Assembly (NCBI RefSeq): GCF_009765825.1
Contig: NZ_LMUR01000018.1
Location: 961,704-1,025,703, forward strand
DNA: 64,000 bases
Direction: 5' to 3'
DNA from: Granulicella sp. L60
GTDB taxonomy: Bacteria > Acidobacteriota > Terriglobia > Terriglobales > Acidobacteriaceae
The notes beneath the pieces are model-generated. The model worked only from the letters and a program-made list of their open reading frames with translations. It was not told the DNA's origin and ran no database searches. A program made the position numbers and the translations under genes. Positions 8,398-17,406 of this stretch are shown here, piece after piece (within the stretch, counting starts at the first letter, position 1; each line of letters opens with the position of its first letter).

Positions 8398-9018
8398 TCA
8401 TTTACTGTGCTGAGGAAGTGTCAGCACAATCCCCGCACCCAGACGGAAGCTGTTCTGTACATTGGTTGCGCTGTTGGGAAACTGAGTGCGGAGCCAGTCG
8501 GCCTGAATAGCGCGAATTGCAAAATGACGTGATAGCCCCAGATCGACGCCGCCACCGACCTGGAGTGCAAATGAGTTATGGCTTGTCTGCACTCCGCCTG
8601 CTGATGGGAAGTAGCTGTTCCAGCCGTGGGCTTCGCCGATCAATCCCTGACCGAAGATGGCGAGACTTCGTTTAGGAGATGCGCCTCTCGGTTTGTACCA
8701 CGTATAACGCGGGCCGAAGGTGGTTGTGAGCATATCGAGTCCGACCCCGCTATTAGCAGCACTTCCGACCTCCGTTCCGGTGATGTTGGCCGCGACTCCC
8801 AGACCACGCCAAGTCTGGGTTGAAAGCTCCACACTTCCGCCCTGCTGCCAGAAGGTGGGGGTAGAGACCAGATTGCTGTGCTGCGCTGTGTATGTGACAC
8901 CAAGATCTACTTCCTGGTGGCCGAGGCTGGAGGTAGTTGCAGGCATTTGTGCTTTCAAACCGGCCGTCAGTAGTAATGGTGCTGCGAGCAGCAGAAAATC
9001 TCGAAATGATAAACGCAT
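8398..9018 (-). CDS. Outer-membrane beta-barrel protein
   Basis: A 206-residue protein with a signal peptide (LLLAAPLLLTAGLKAQ) and alternating polar/hydrophobic strands ending in a transmembrane strand (FRLGAGIVLTLPQHSK). This is the pattern of small acidobacterial OmpA/OmpW-like barrels (VDLGVTYTAQHS, TTTFGPRYTWY, LQVGGGVDLGLSRHFAIRA). GAGGAGA lies just before ATG 9018. It begins 15 bases after the stop of the giant Ig-repeat gene, so the two are probably co-transcribed, and it may act in the display or anchoring of that protein. No enzymatic motif is present. Confidence 0.75.
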   Translation of the reverse strand: MRLSFRDFLLLAAPLLLTAGLKAQMPATTSSLGHQEVDLGVTYTAQHSNLVSTPTFWQQGGSVELSTQTWRGLGVAANITGTEVGSAANSGVGLDMLTTTFGPRYTWYKPRGASPKRSLAIFGQGLIGEAHGWNSYFPSAGGVQTSHNSFALQVGGGVDLGLSRHFAIRAIQADWLRTQFPNSATNVQNSFRLGAGIVLTLPQHSK

Positions 9019-9033
9019 TCTTTCTCCTCTTAT

Positions 9034-12000
9034 CTACTGCACGTTGAGCGTGGCGTTGACCGAATGCTGCACGGTTCCGCTAGTAGCTGTAATGGTGATG
9101 TTGTAGGTCTGGGGGGCGTGACCGAAGAAGCCATTCCCACTACCACAACCGGTGAGGCCAGCCATGGTAACGGCACCTGCAAGTAGGACAAGCACCATCA
9201 GGAGATAGCATCCGGTCGCTCGTCCATTTGAGATCAGCTTTTTCCGTTTCGCTCCAAGGAGAGGCAGCAGAAACATCCCAAAAGCGATTGGCGCAACCGG
9301 GTTGCCAAGTCTGTTCGCGCTCGCCAGAGGAGCCGTCTGGACGCCCAGATTGACCGGCGCCGGACCCGCGTTGGCCGCGACCGGCGCCGGAGTAAAGGTA
9401 GCTGTGGCGCCTGCGGGAAGTCCTGTAGCTGTAAAGCTGACGACTCCGGGATAGGTTCCGCTTGTGGGAGCTACCTGCAGGGCAATCGTTACAGCCTGTC
9501 CTGGGATGATCGTCTGGCTCGCTGCCGAGGTTCGCGTCAGGGTGAAGTCGAGAGCTACAGTGGCGCTGACGGTAACCGGCGCGGTTGCACTGGTCGCGCT
9601 GCCATAGATTCCTCCTCCTCCTGAGTAGAGAGCCGTGATGTTGTTGTTTCCGGCTGGTAGGCCTCCGGGGATGTTTACGGTGACGGTTCCGTTTGGCCCC
9701 AACGTCCCCGTCCCGATCTGGTTGCCGTTGTCGTAGATGATCACGGTGCCGACAGGAGGGGTACTCCCAACAGTCGGTACTGTAACGGTCACGGTTACAG
9801 GCTGGCCGACTATCGGTGAGGAGGGACCGACTGTTACGGTCGGAATCCCTGCGATCGGAGATACAGTTACGGATACAGAGGCGCTGATGGCGTTTCCGTA
9901 GTTTCCTGCCCCTGGATAGCCTGCGGTGATGGTGTTACTACCTAGCGGCAGGACTGCGGAGATATTTACCGTGACGGTTCCGTTCGGGCCTAGCGTTCCG
10001 GTCCCGATCTGGCTGCCGTTGTCGTAGATATTGACCGTGCCGGTTGCCGGTGTGCCGCCGACAGTCGGTATTGTAACGGTCACGGTTGCAGGCTGGCCAA
10101 CTGTCGGTGAGGAGGGACCGACAGTGACCATCGGCACGCTCACGACAGGAGCCACCGTGACGGATTCAGGAGCGCTGGTTGAGCCTCCGTAGTTTCCTGC
10201 CCCCGAATAGCCTGCCGTGATGGTGTTATTACCTACCGGGAGGCCTGCGGGGATATTCACTGTGACGGTTCCGTTCGGACCCAGCGTTCCTGTTCCGATT
10301 TGGCTGCCGTTGTCGTAGACATTGACCGTGCCGGTTGCCGGTGTGCTTTCAACAGTCGGCACCGCTACGGTCACGGTTGCAGGCTGGCCAACCGTCGGCG
10401 AGGAAGGACCCACTGTCAGCGTCGGTGCACTTGTCACTGTGGCTACCGTCACTGGTACCGATACGCTGGTCGAGCTTCCATAGTTACCATCGCCGGGATA
10501 GCCGACTGTAATCGAGGCAGGTCCTGCTGGCAGCGTGCCGCCTTGAATCGTTACTATCACGGTTCCATTTGGACCGAGCGTTCCCGTCCCAATCGGGTTG
10601 CCATTGTTGTAGACCGTGACCACACCGGTTGGCGGAACGCTCCCCGTCGTCGGTACAGTTACGGTTACTGCTTCAGGTTGGCCGTACGTCGGCGACGACG
10701 GACCAACCGTCACCGTCGGCACATCTGCGGTTGCTTGGGTGATGTTGAACGGATTGCTGGTTGCGGTTAGTGTTTGTGCGGGCGTTATCCCCGCTGGTGT
10801 TATTGCCAGCGTCGCGGTCAACGTATCGCCGGTCCCGACCGTATCCCCGCTCAGATCTGCAAAGCCGGCCAGCGCGGGATTGCTAATGACGGTGGGAGCC
10901 ACCGTGCTTTGCGTCAGTGTTCCATGCAGCGCGCCTGACCCTGTGAAGGTGATCGGGATTGGAATGTTTACCGCTGTTGTGCCGCTTTCGGTTACGCTCA
11001 TCGTCACCGCTGGTGAGATGGACGTATTGACCGTAGTGTTCGACGGCTGCTGGGCGAACTGGATTGCGGTGTAGTTGGTCTGGACCGCCCCCAGATCGAG
11101 TTTGCTGTTGATAGTGCGCGGCAACTGGCGTTCGTCCGTGGTGAGGTCGACCGGTAACTGCGTGGGATCGCCGGTCTCGATTGCAGGGCTGCCGGGTAGT
11201 GGAAGCAGAGTCTGCACCGTCTGATTCAGACCGTTGTAAGCCAGTGGGCCAAGCATGACCTGCGCCGCCGTGATGGGCGCGCCTGCGGTGCTGATTGAGT
11301 TGAAGGGGGTCTGTGGACCGCATGAACTGCAATCGTCGCCCGGCGACACAACCTCTGTGTTGCCTGCCACCAGACTGTTGGTCACAGTCATCGTGCCAGT
11401 GCTGGTGGATATGCCGCCACCTGTGCCAGCGGCATTACCGGAGACAGTGCTGCTCGTGACCACCGCCACGCCCTGGTTGAAGATGCCGCCACCGCTGCCG
11501 CTGCCTGCGGTACCGGGAGCGTTGTTGCCGGAGAAGGTGCTGTTGGTCACCAGCAACGCGCCGAGGTTATAGATACCGCCGCCGTTGAGGGCGTTGTTTC
11601 CGGAGAAGGTGCAGTCGGTCACGGTCGCGCTGCCCGCTGGGTTCGTATTGGCAAGACCGCCGCCGGAAGCTCCGCCAGTAGCGGCATTATTGGAGAGAGC
11701 GCAGTTGGTCAGCGTCAACGATGCGCCACTGTTGTTGATACCACCGCCATTGCTGCTGGAGCTGCCATTGGCGATGGCGAGACCGGAGAGGTTCGCTGTG
11801 ACCCCGCTGGTGATATTGAACACCGGCACAGCTCCATTGCCGGAGACCGTCAGCAGGTTCGCACCCGGCCCCGTGAGGTTGACGTCAGCGGTAATGTCCG
11901 GCAGTGCGCTGCTCAGGGCAACCGTTCCCTGCAGTGTGCTGAGGGGGATAACGTCTCCCGAACCGTGGCTATCTGTCAGTGTGATCGCATCACGCAGCGA

Positions 12001-13116
12001 ACAGGTGTCGCCACCGGTGCAGGTTGTTCCACTGTTGGTGCTGTCGTCGGTGGTGGTGACTATCAGATTGTAGGTCTGGACTGCGCCGAGATCGCTGGCA
12101 CCGGAGGTTGGACGCGCGAAGCCGCGTTGATCGGTAGCCAGTGTGCTGTTTAACCCGGCCCCGATGATTCCGGTGCCGCTGCTCAACGGCAGCATCGTCG
12201 GCGTCGGGCCGCCGTTGTACTGCAGAGGGCTAAGAGGGGGCATGCTACTGCCGATCAGGTTATCGCCGGTGGTGCAGTTGGTTCCTTCGCAATTTCCGCC
12301 GGTATTGCCCGCGATGATGCTGTTTGAAACTTTGAAGGTGCCGGAGGCATTGATCGTTGCGCCACTACCAATGTTGCCAACGAAAGTGCTGTTCCGCACG
12401 GTCAGAAGGGGCCCGAGTACGCCAAAGATAGAGCTACCATTAGCGGGGGCGCTGTTCCCGAAGAAGGTGCTATTGTTCACCACACCTGTACTGACAAAAA
12501 TTGCGCCGCCACCAGTGTTGGCCTCACCACTTGCACTGTTATGAACAAAAGTACTGTTGTTTACCGTTAATACAGAGGCGCCTTGGATACTGTATATAGC
12601 TGCACCAAGGGTGGCGGTGCCCGTGTTGATGGCCACGTTGTTGGAGAAGACGCAGTTGGTCACTGTCAACAGGCCTGAGCTTCCGTTGACAATGCCGGCC
12701 CCAAGTGGAGCGAAGCCATGAGCGATGGTCAGCCCCGAGATATTCACTGTCGTCCCTGCGCCAGTACTGATTACCCCTACAGTATCGTTTCCGGAGAGAG
12801 TCAGGAGATTCGCTCCGGGGCCATTGATCGTCACGCTCTTGTTTAGAGGGAGTGTGCTGCCCAGCGTGATCGTCCCGGTTACACCGGAGAAGTTGATCGT
12901 GTCACCGCCCGAACCGGTGTTTACCTGAGTGATCGCGTCACGCAGCGAACCTGTACCGGAGTCGGATGTATTGGTGACGGTGAAGGTGGCTGCGAATGCA
13001 GTCTGTGACACGATCAGGATCAGGCCGAGCATGGCCATCGCGAATGGAATCTTGAGAAATTGTCCCTTAAAAAGACGCAGAAAAAAATGCGAGGCGCAGG
13101 GGGAGGTTGCATTCAT
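9034..13116 (-). CDS. Giant surface protein with choice-of-anchor Q/parallel-beta and Ig-like repeats
   Basis: About 1,360 residues. A signal peptide ending TAFA leads to two blocks of CSLREA/choice-of-anchor-Q-type right-handed beta-helix (SLRDAI, INFSG, LTLSGN; many LTVTNCVFSNN-like turns). A linker follows, then four Ig-like (Big/MG-type) domains of about 96 residues, each starting TVTVGPSSP and containing IGTGTLGPNGTV. The C-terminus has PLLGAKRKK, then a hydrophobic segment ending LTGCGSG and a short beta domain. I chose ATG 13116 because GGAG lies 7 bases upstream; an alternative ATG is at 13152. Likely an adhesin or cell-surface structural protein; the partner is unknown. Confidence 0.8.
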   Translation of the reverse strand: MNATSPCASHFFLRLFKGQFLKIPFAMAMLGLILIVSQTAFAATFTVTNTSDSGTGSLRDAITQVNTGSGGDTINFSGVTGTITLGSTLPLNKSVTINGPGANLLTLSGNDTVGVISTGAGTTVNISGLTIAHGFAPLGAGIVNGSSGLLTVTNCVFSNNVAINTGTATLGAAIYSIQGASVLTVNNSTFVHNSASGEANTGGGAIFVSTGVVNNSTFFGNSAPANGSSIFGVLGPLLTVRNSTFVGNIGSGATINASGTFKVSNSIIAGNTGGNCEGTNCTTGDNLIGSSMPPLSPLQYNGGPTPTMLPLSSGTGIIGAGLNSTLATDQRGFARPTSGASDLGAVQTYNLIVTTTDDSTNSGTTCTGGDTCSLRDAITLTDSHGSGDVIPLSTLQGTVALSSALPDITADVNLTGPGANLLTVSGNGAVPVFNITSGVTANLSGLAIANGSSSSNGGGINNSGASLTLTNCALSNNAATGGASGGGLANTNPAGSATVTDCTFSGNNALNGGGIYNLGALLVTNSTFSGNNAPGTAGSGSGGGIFNQGVAVVTSSTVSGNAAGTGGGISTSTGTMTVTNSLVAGNTEVVSPGDDCSSCGPQTPFNSISTAGAPITAAQVMLGPLAYNGLNQTVQTLLPLPGSPAIETGDPTQLPVDLTTDERQLPRTINSKLDLGAVQTNYTAIQFAQQPSNTTVNTSISPAVTMSVTESGTTAVNIPIPITFTGSGALHGTLTQSTVAPTVISNPALAGFADLSGDTVGTGDTLTATLAITPAGITPAQTLTATSNPFNITQATADVPTVTVGPSSPTYGQPEAVTVTVPTTGSVPPTGVVTVYNNGNPIGTGTLGPNGTVIVTIQGGTLPAGPASITVGYPGDGNYGSSTSVSVPVTVATVTSAPTLTVGPSSPTVGQPATVTVAVPTVESTPATGTVNVYDNGSQIGTGTLGPNGTVTVNIPAGLPVGNNTITAGYSGAGNYGGSTSAPESVTVAPVVSVPMVTVGPSSPTVGQPATVTVTIPTVGGTPATGTVNIYDNGSQIGTGTLGPNGTVTVNISAVLPLGSNTITAGYPGAGNYGNAISASVSVTVSPIAGIPTVTVGPSSPIVGQPVTVTVTVPTVGSTPPVGTVIIYDNGNQIGTGTLGPNGTVTVNIPGGLPAGNNNITALYSGGGGIYGSATSATAPVTVSATVALDFTLTRTSAASQTIIPGQAVTIALQVAPTSGTYPGVVSFTATGLPAGATATFTPAPVAANAGPAPVNLGVQTAPLASANRLGNPVAPIAFGMFLLPLLGAKRKKLISNGRATGCYLLMVLVLLAGAVTMAGLTGCGSGNGFFGHAPQTYNITITATSGTVQHSVNATLNVQ
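9570..10722 (-). repeat. Four tandem ~290-bp repeats encoding Ig-like domains
   Basis: Four consecutive units share near-identical blocks such as GGCTGGCCGAC, ACGGTTCCGTTTGGACC-like and TTGTCGTAGA, translating to TVTVGPSSP...GQP, YDNG.QIGTGTLGPNGTV and Y.G.GNYG. The middle two units are the most alike; the outer ones have diverged (NNGNPIG, SGGGGIYG). Such in-frame units can expand or contract by recombination and could be collapsed in an assembly. Confidence 0.8.
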
Positions 13117-13890
13117 CAGAGGTCTCCAAGTCAGGTTGGAACAAATTGACAAATGGGGACTGTGACAAAGTCAACGATCCAGTCCCCAGAAAAAAGTGCA
13201 AAGCGAGGGATTTGGATTCTGCAGCTGGAATAAGCTCTAACCTGTGCCCCTGCAACACTTATAAAGGTAGCCGGACCAAAGTAATAGTTGAAATACGGAT
13301 AACTAATGCAACTTAGGTTGTAGCTGGACTTCCATGTTCAATGAGAAAATCACCCTCCGATTGCGAGTGACGACCATGCTGACTTCGGGGCCAGCGACAA
13401 ATTCATAAGGCTTGTTTGGTGATGGCGACAAACTCACCACGGGCAATAATCACTCGGCCTGCCAAAGAGCTGAACTTTCAGCGTTTCGTAGCAGCGTTGC
13501 GCAGACATGTTGTGACATTCCCTGGTAGCAAGAAGTAGCAAAGCCTGCGTTCAATGCTTTTCTCTTGCTGCGTTTATCCGAACACCTAACGGATTTGGCT
13601 CGGCACAGGCTTGCTACGCTCGTTTTCCCTACCATCTTCGCTAACGACTTCCGATCTTGTTATTTCAGGGAAGCCTGCGAATAAACGATGTCCTCGTCTC
13701 CAAGAAAATCAGTGAGCGACTATTCGATATGTTTGTTGCGCTCGGAATGACAGCTTTAAAAGCATAAGCTGGCCGCATTTCTACATTTTCACGCATGCCG
13801 TTGTCGTCGTCGTTTGCGCTGTTGATACCATAAGCTGGCCATTTGGCCAACTTATGGGTTATTTTTCAGGGGGGGGTTCAATGTGGATGG
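13117..13890. other. Intergenic region between the Ig-repeat gene and dnaN
   Basis: About 770 bp with no supported gene on either strand. It holds the promoter side of the minus-strand surface-protein gene at its left end and the 3' flank of dnaN at its right end. A hairpin lies at 13828-13857 (separate entry); the string CATAAGCTGGCC within it also occurs once more at about 13757. A run of eight G lies near 13871. Confidence 0.5.
13828..13857 (-). terminator. Hairpin downstream of dnaN
   Basis: CCATAAG-c-TGGCC, ATTT loop, GGCCA-a-CTTATGG: a 12-bp stem with one mismatch, 34 bases past the dnaN stop. On the plus strand it is followed by GTTATTTTT; in the dnaN direction no T run follows, so termination efficiency for dnaN is uncertain. 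Confidence 0.4.
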
Positions 13891-15099
13891 TCAGATGCGC
13901 ATCGGCATCAAGATGTAGCGATACTTCACGTCCTCGTTCGCATCCTCGGGTCGCATCTGTCCTGCACTCTGGGCATCCTTGAACTCGAGCCGCACCTCAC
14001 CAGTGTTTCCGATTGCCTTTAGAAAATCGATCAGATACTGGCTGTTGAATCCGACGACCAGGGGGTCGTAATTGTATGGCGTCTCGATCGTGTCCTCGGA
14101 CTCACCGGCGTCGGTGCTCGACGATGATAGTTTGAGCTCGTTCTGCTCGAGCCGGATCTTGATGGCACCGCTGCGTTCGTCGGCAAACTGCGCGACGCGC
14201 TGGATCGATCCCATCAGGTCTTCCGAGCGCACGATGACGAACTTGTTGTTGTCGCGTGGCAGTACGGCCTCGTAGTTGGGGAACTGGCCGGTTAGCTTAC
14301 GGCTGGTCAGAACGCGTCCGCCAATCTTGAAGAAGAGGGTTTGGTCGTCATCGGCGAACTCCAGTGTTTCTGCCTCCGTCACGCCGAGCAAGGAAGAGAT
14401 CTCGCTCAAAGCCTTGCGTGGAATCAGAGTCTTCTTTTCGCCGGATACTCCCTCCAGCGTCTCGCCCAGCTTTTCGATATGCGCGAGACGATGGCCGTCC
14501 GTCGCCACCATGGCCATGCTCTCGGCTTTCAGCACGAGCAGCGCGCCGTTCAGCGTGTAGCGCGACTCTTCGTTGGAGATGGCGAAGATCGTCTTCGAGA
14601 CCATATTCTTCAGCGAAGGAACAGAGATCTTTGTCGCACCGCTCGATGGAAACTCTGGAACCTGCGGGAAGTTTGCGCGGGCCATGCCAACCATCTTGGT
14701 GTTCGAACGGCCTGCGCGGATCTGCACCCAATGGTTGTCCATCAGCTTGATGGAGATCTCGCCCTCGGGCAGCAGCTTGATGTAGTCGTAGAGCTTGCGG
14801 GCAGGAATGGTGCATGCGCCGGGCTTCTTTACCTTGGCCGCGCAGCTCGTCCGCAGGCTCTGATCGAGGTCGGTTGCGGTGATGGTGAGGCGGTCGCCAC
14901 CTTCACCCTGGGTCGCTTCGAAAAGGAAGTTCGACAGGATCGGGATTGTAGTTTTGCGCTCGACGACGCTCTGTGCGGCGGTCAACTCTCGCAGCAGCTC
15001 GGCACGGGAGACGGTGATCTCGAGGTTGCCGGTTGGGGCTGGGGCTGCGCTCGTCTCGGTCGGCAAAGTCATCTCGGGCTCCTGGGTCGCACTCGTCAC
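13891..15099 (-). CDS. dnaN: DNA polymerase III beta subunit (sliding clamp)
   Basis: 402 residues with three repeated clamp domains: domain 1 begins about residue 27 (LEITVSRAELLRELTAAQSV, then RKTTIPILSNFLFEA and TDLDQSLRTSC), domain 2 is marked by MVATDGHRLAHIE, and the protein ends with the family-typical YRYILMPMRI. The first ~25 residues (Pro/Thr-rich) are an extension not present in most clamps. The start is GTG with GGGAGA about 8 bases upstream. The ring holds the polymerase on DNA. It stands alone here on the minus strand, nearly 38 kb from dnaA, whereas in many bacteria dnaA and dnaN are adjacent. Confidence 0.97.
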   Translation of the reverse strand: MTSATQEPEMTLPTETSAAPAPTGNLEITVSRAELLRELTAAQSVVERKTTIPILSNFLFEATQGEGGDRLTITATDLDQSLRTSCAAKVKKPGACTIPARKLYDYIKLLPEGEISIKLMDNHWVQIRAGRSNTKMVGMARANFPQVPEFPSSGATKISVPSLKNMVSKTIFAISNEESRYTLNGALLVLKAESMAMVATDGHRLAHIEKLGETLEGVSGEKKTLIPRKALSEISSLLGVTEAETLEFADDDQTLFFKIGGRVLTSRKLTGQFPNYEAVLPRDNNKFVIVRSEDLMGSIQRVAQFADERSGAIKIRLEQNELKLSSSSTDAGESEDTIETPYNYDPLVVGFNSQYLIDFLKAIGNTGEVRLEFKDAQSAGQMRPEDANEDVKYRYILMPMRI

Positions 15100-15662
15100 G
15101 GTCGGTCTCTCCCTGAATTCAGTTGTTGCTCACTGGCCAAACTGTACACCGGATCAAGGTTATGGTGCATCTGGGTCAGGCTCAGCTCATGCTTGATTCT
15201 AGGGTCGAACCTGCCTTCAACGCGATAGATTTCTTTGTGGAAAGCAAGGTCGCTTGTGTGCGACGGATGGTGCCGGCACAGATGCTTCACGAAGGATCGG
15301 CTACTGCTTCTATAGAAACTAGATAAAAACAGAGAAAATACCAGTAGCAGTAACCGTTGTCGCTTGAAAAGTGGATATCTCTCCCATCTCTTTCAATCAC
15401 CTCGACTTGAGGGTGTGTCCTGTTTTAGAAAACTGGCCATGCAGAACCGAAGAGTTCGGAAGACTTGTCTGAAGCTTCTCTGAAGGTCACCGGTTATCCA
15501 ATTTCTTCACAGCCTGCCATGCGAGTTTCTGAGAAGACATGGAACCAAAGGTGGGAATGTTGATCAAATGAAACAAAATGAGCGGCTTAGATCGTCCTGC
15601 TTTTTCACACTGTCATCTCATCTGCGAGGATAACGGGGCTGAAAAGCAAAAGGAGGCTTGTT
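15100..15662. promoter_or_regulatory. Divergent intergenic region upstream of dnaN
   Basis: 560 bp between divergent dnaN and the NAD(P)-binding gene, so promoters for both lie here. The part 15300-15350 is AT-rich (ATAGAAACTAGATAAAAACA). Three loose DnaA-box look-alikes occur: TGTGGAAAG near 15237, AGTGGATAT near 15370 and TTATCCAAT near 15493; none is a perfect box and their spacing is wide. Strand composition also shifts in this area (see findings). I see no gene. Confidence 0.35.
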
Positions 15663-16316
15663 ATGAAGATTGCACTCTTTGGGGCTAACGGAGCTACTGG
15701 AAGGCTTTTAGTTCAGCGCTGTCTTGCCTCTGGATACGAGGTAACGGCACTGTTGCGCACGCCCGAGAAGTTTCCATTTGTCGATCGGGTTCAGGTGGTT
15801 CAGGGAAGTGCGTTTGATTCGGCACCAGTTCGAGAGACGATTGCGGAGGCGGACGTTGTTCTGTCTGCGCTTGGCGCGAAGTCTTTGAAGAGAGAGGACG
15901 TGCTCGAACGCGCTGTGCCACAGATCGTCAAGGCGATGCAGGAGACTGCGTCGCTGCAGCAGACGGTGCGGCGGATCATCGCTTTGGGGTCGGCTGGGGC
16001 GTTGGCTACTTCGTTGGATAAGCAGCCGGCGTGGCGTCGCTGGATCGTACAGAATGTGGTCTATAACACCTTCCTGAAGTGGCCTGTGGCGTCGCAGATC
16101 TCGCAGTGGAAGGATCTCTCGAGCAGCGGGCTGGACTGGACGATGGTGATGCCTCCCATGCTTACGAATGGGCCGGGGCGGGGCTACTACAGGGTGGATG
16201 GCGATGCGCTTCCACGCAATGGGAGCCGCATCGCGCGTGAGGATGTGGCCGATTTCATGATGCAGCAGATCGGCAATCCGCAGTGGGTTCAGAGGGGCGT
16301 GTATATCTCCTGGTAG
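15663..16316 (+). CDS. NAD(P)H-binding oxidoreductase (atypical short-chain family)
   Basis: 217 residues with an N-terminal Rossmann motif FGANGATGRLLVQ (GxxGxxG), VTALLRTPEKF after strand 2, and DVVLSALGAKS, all typical of atypical SDR proteins related to NmrA and biliverdin reductase B. The catalytic YxxxK pair of classical SDRs is not evident. AAGGAGG lies 7 bases before ATG, a strong ribosome site. Likely a cytoplasmic NAD(P)H-dependent reductase or redox sensor; the substrate is unknown. The next gene starts 45 bases later in the same direction. Confidence 0.8.
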   Translation: MKIALFGANGATGRLLVQRCLASGYEVTALLRTPEKFPFVDRVQVVQGSAFDSAPVRETIAEADVVLSALGAKSLKREDVLERAVPQIVKAMQETASLQQTVRRIIALGSAGALATSLDKQPAWRRWIVQNVVYNTFLKWPVASQISQWKDLSSSGLDWTMVMPPMLTNGPGRGYYRVDGDALPRNGSRIAREDVADFMMQQIGNPQWVQRGVYISW

Positions 16317-16360
16317 GGGCGGGTTCGCGGTAGAGTATCTTTGTTGTTCGAGGAGCTCTC

Positions 16361-16954
16361 ATGAGGCGTGTGACTCTACTGGCTGGGATTTTGTTTGCTG
16401 GGTTTGGGGCTGTGGGAATCGCGCAAACCCCTGTGCCTGCTGCACAAACCGCACCTGCTGCTCCGGTGGGCTCGATTTCTGGGCATCCGGGGTGGCCGGT
16501 GGCCAAGGCGGAGGATGTTGGATCGCCGGAGGCCATTGTTCATGCGGTGTATAGCGTGATCTCCGGGGGTAAGGGCGAGGCGCGGGATTGGGATAGGATG
16601 CGTTCGCTGTTCATTCCTGATGCGCGGCTTATTCCTTCGGCTGCTGCGCCTGGCGGGCATACGGATGCGATCATTCTGACGATTGATGGGTATATTGCGC
16701 GCAGCGATCGCAGGATGACGACGATGGGGTTCTTTGAGCGGTCGATTCACAATGAGATTGAGCAGTTTGGCAATATTGTTCAGGTTTGGAGCACGTATGA
16801 GTCGCGGCATGGTCTGGACGATGTCGCTCCGTTTGCGCGGGGGATCAATAGCTTTCAGCTATTGAAGGATGGGGAGCGGTACTGGGTGGTGAATATCTTC
16901 TGGGATGCGGAGTCGCCGGCGCATCCGATTCCTAATATTTATCTTCCGAAGTAG
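16361..16954 (+). CDS. Exported NTF2/SnoaL-like protein
   Basis: 197 residues. A signal peptide (VTLLAGILFAGFGAVGIAQ) precedes a Pro/Ala-rich linker and a cone-shaped NTF2-like fold: EAIVHAVYSVISG at helix 1, WDRMRSLFIPDARLI, then beta strands IVQVWSTYESRH and RGINSFQLLKDGERYWVVNI, with FWDAESP at the end. The family includes both enzymes and binding proteins, and nothing here fixes a reaction. GAGGAG lies 6 bases before ATG. It may be co-transcribed with the preceding oxidoreductase. Confidence 0.75.
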   Translation: MRRVTLLAGILFAGFGAVGIAQTPVPAAQTAPAAPVGSISGHPGWPVAKAEDVGSPEAIVHAVYSVISGGKGEARDWDRMRSLFIPDARLIPSAAAPGGHTDAIILTIDGYIARSDRRMTTMGFFERSIHNEIEQFGNIVQVWSTYESRHGLDDVAPFARGINSFQLLKDGERYWVVNIFWDAESPAHPIPNIYLPK

Positions 16955-17130
16955 CGGTTTTTTCTGGGGGTGGTGGTGGGGTGTATTTGCTGGGGTTTTG
17001 GCGAAAACGGTGTGATTTTTGTGGTAGTTTGCTGGTGAGTTCGTGGTGGTTGGTGTGGTGGACGTGGTTGGTTCGCACCATGTTTTCGGACGGTGGGGAG
17101 TACGACAGGTTTTTCGGGTTTATTTTCAAG

Positions 17131-17294
17131 ATATGTCCTGCCGGACGGGCCGCTGCTCGCGGGGAGGTCACTTCGTGACTTGTATACGCCTTCGGGTGGG
17201 CCTCCCGTTGGTCGGCACAGAGATGATTCCGACTATGGGGAGGACTTATACCTTCTGCGCGGGCTTGGCAGGTAGCGCGTCACGAAGTGACCTT
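17131..17294 (+). repeat. Intergenic palindromic element, copy A
   Basis: Begins TGTCCTGCCGGACGGGC. Outer arms AGGTCACTTCGTGAC and GTCACGAAGTGACCT are exact complements about 100 bases apart; inner arms CCTCCCGTTGGTCGG and CCGACTATGGGGAGG pair imperfectly. The same order of boxes is found at 54251, in reverse orientation at 58322, and in decayed form at 20826. It lies between the NTF2-like gene and the TonB receptor, in a 450-bp gap that otherwise shows only G-rich low-complexity sequence (16965-17060). Confidence 0.75.
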
Positions 17295-17406
17295 CTAACC
17301 CGGAAGTGTACTTCCTAATTCGGGAAAATTTCGTTAGTCTTCGGCTGAACCCCTTATCTTTCCTGTGGTTCCAACGTAGAGCAACTGACCTGGACAGGGA
17401 GAGTGC

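Noticed and set aside
9570..10722. CRISPR-like array
   Set aside because: The repeats are ~290 bp, in frame, and encode Ig-like domains; there are no short repeats with unique spacers and no cas genes in the window.
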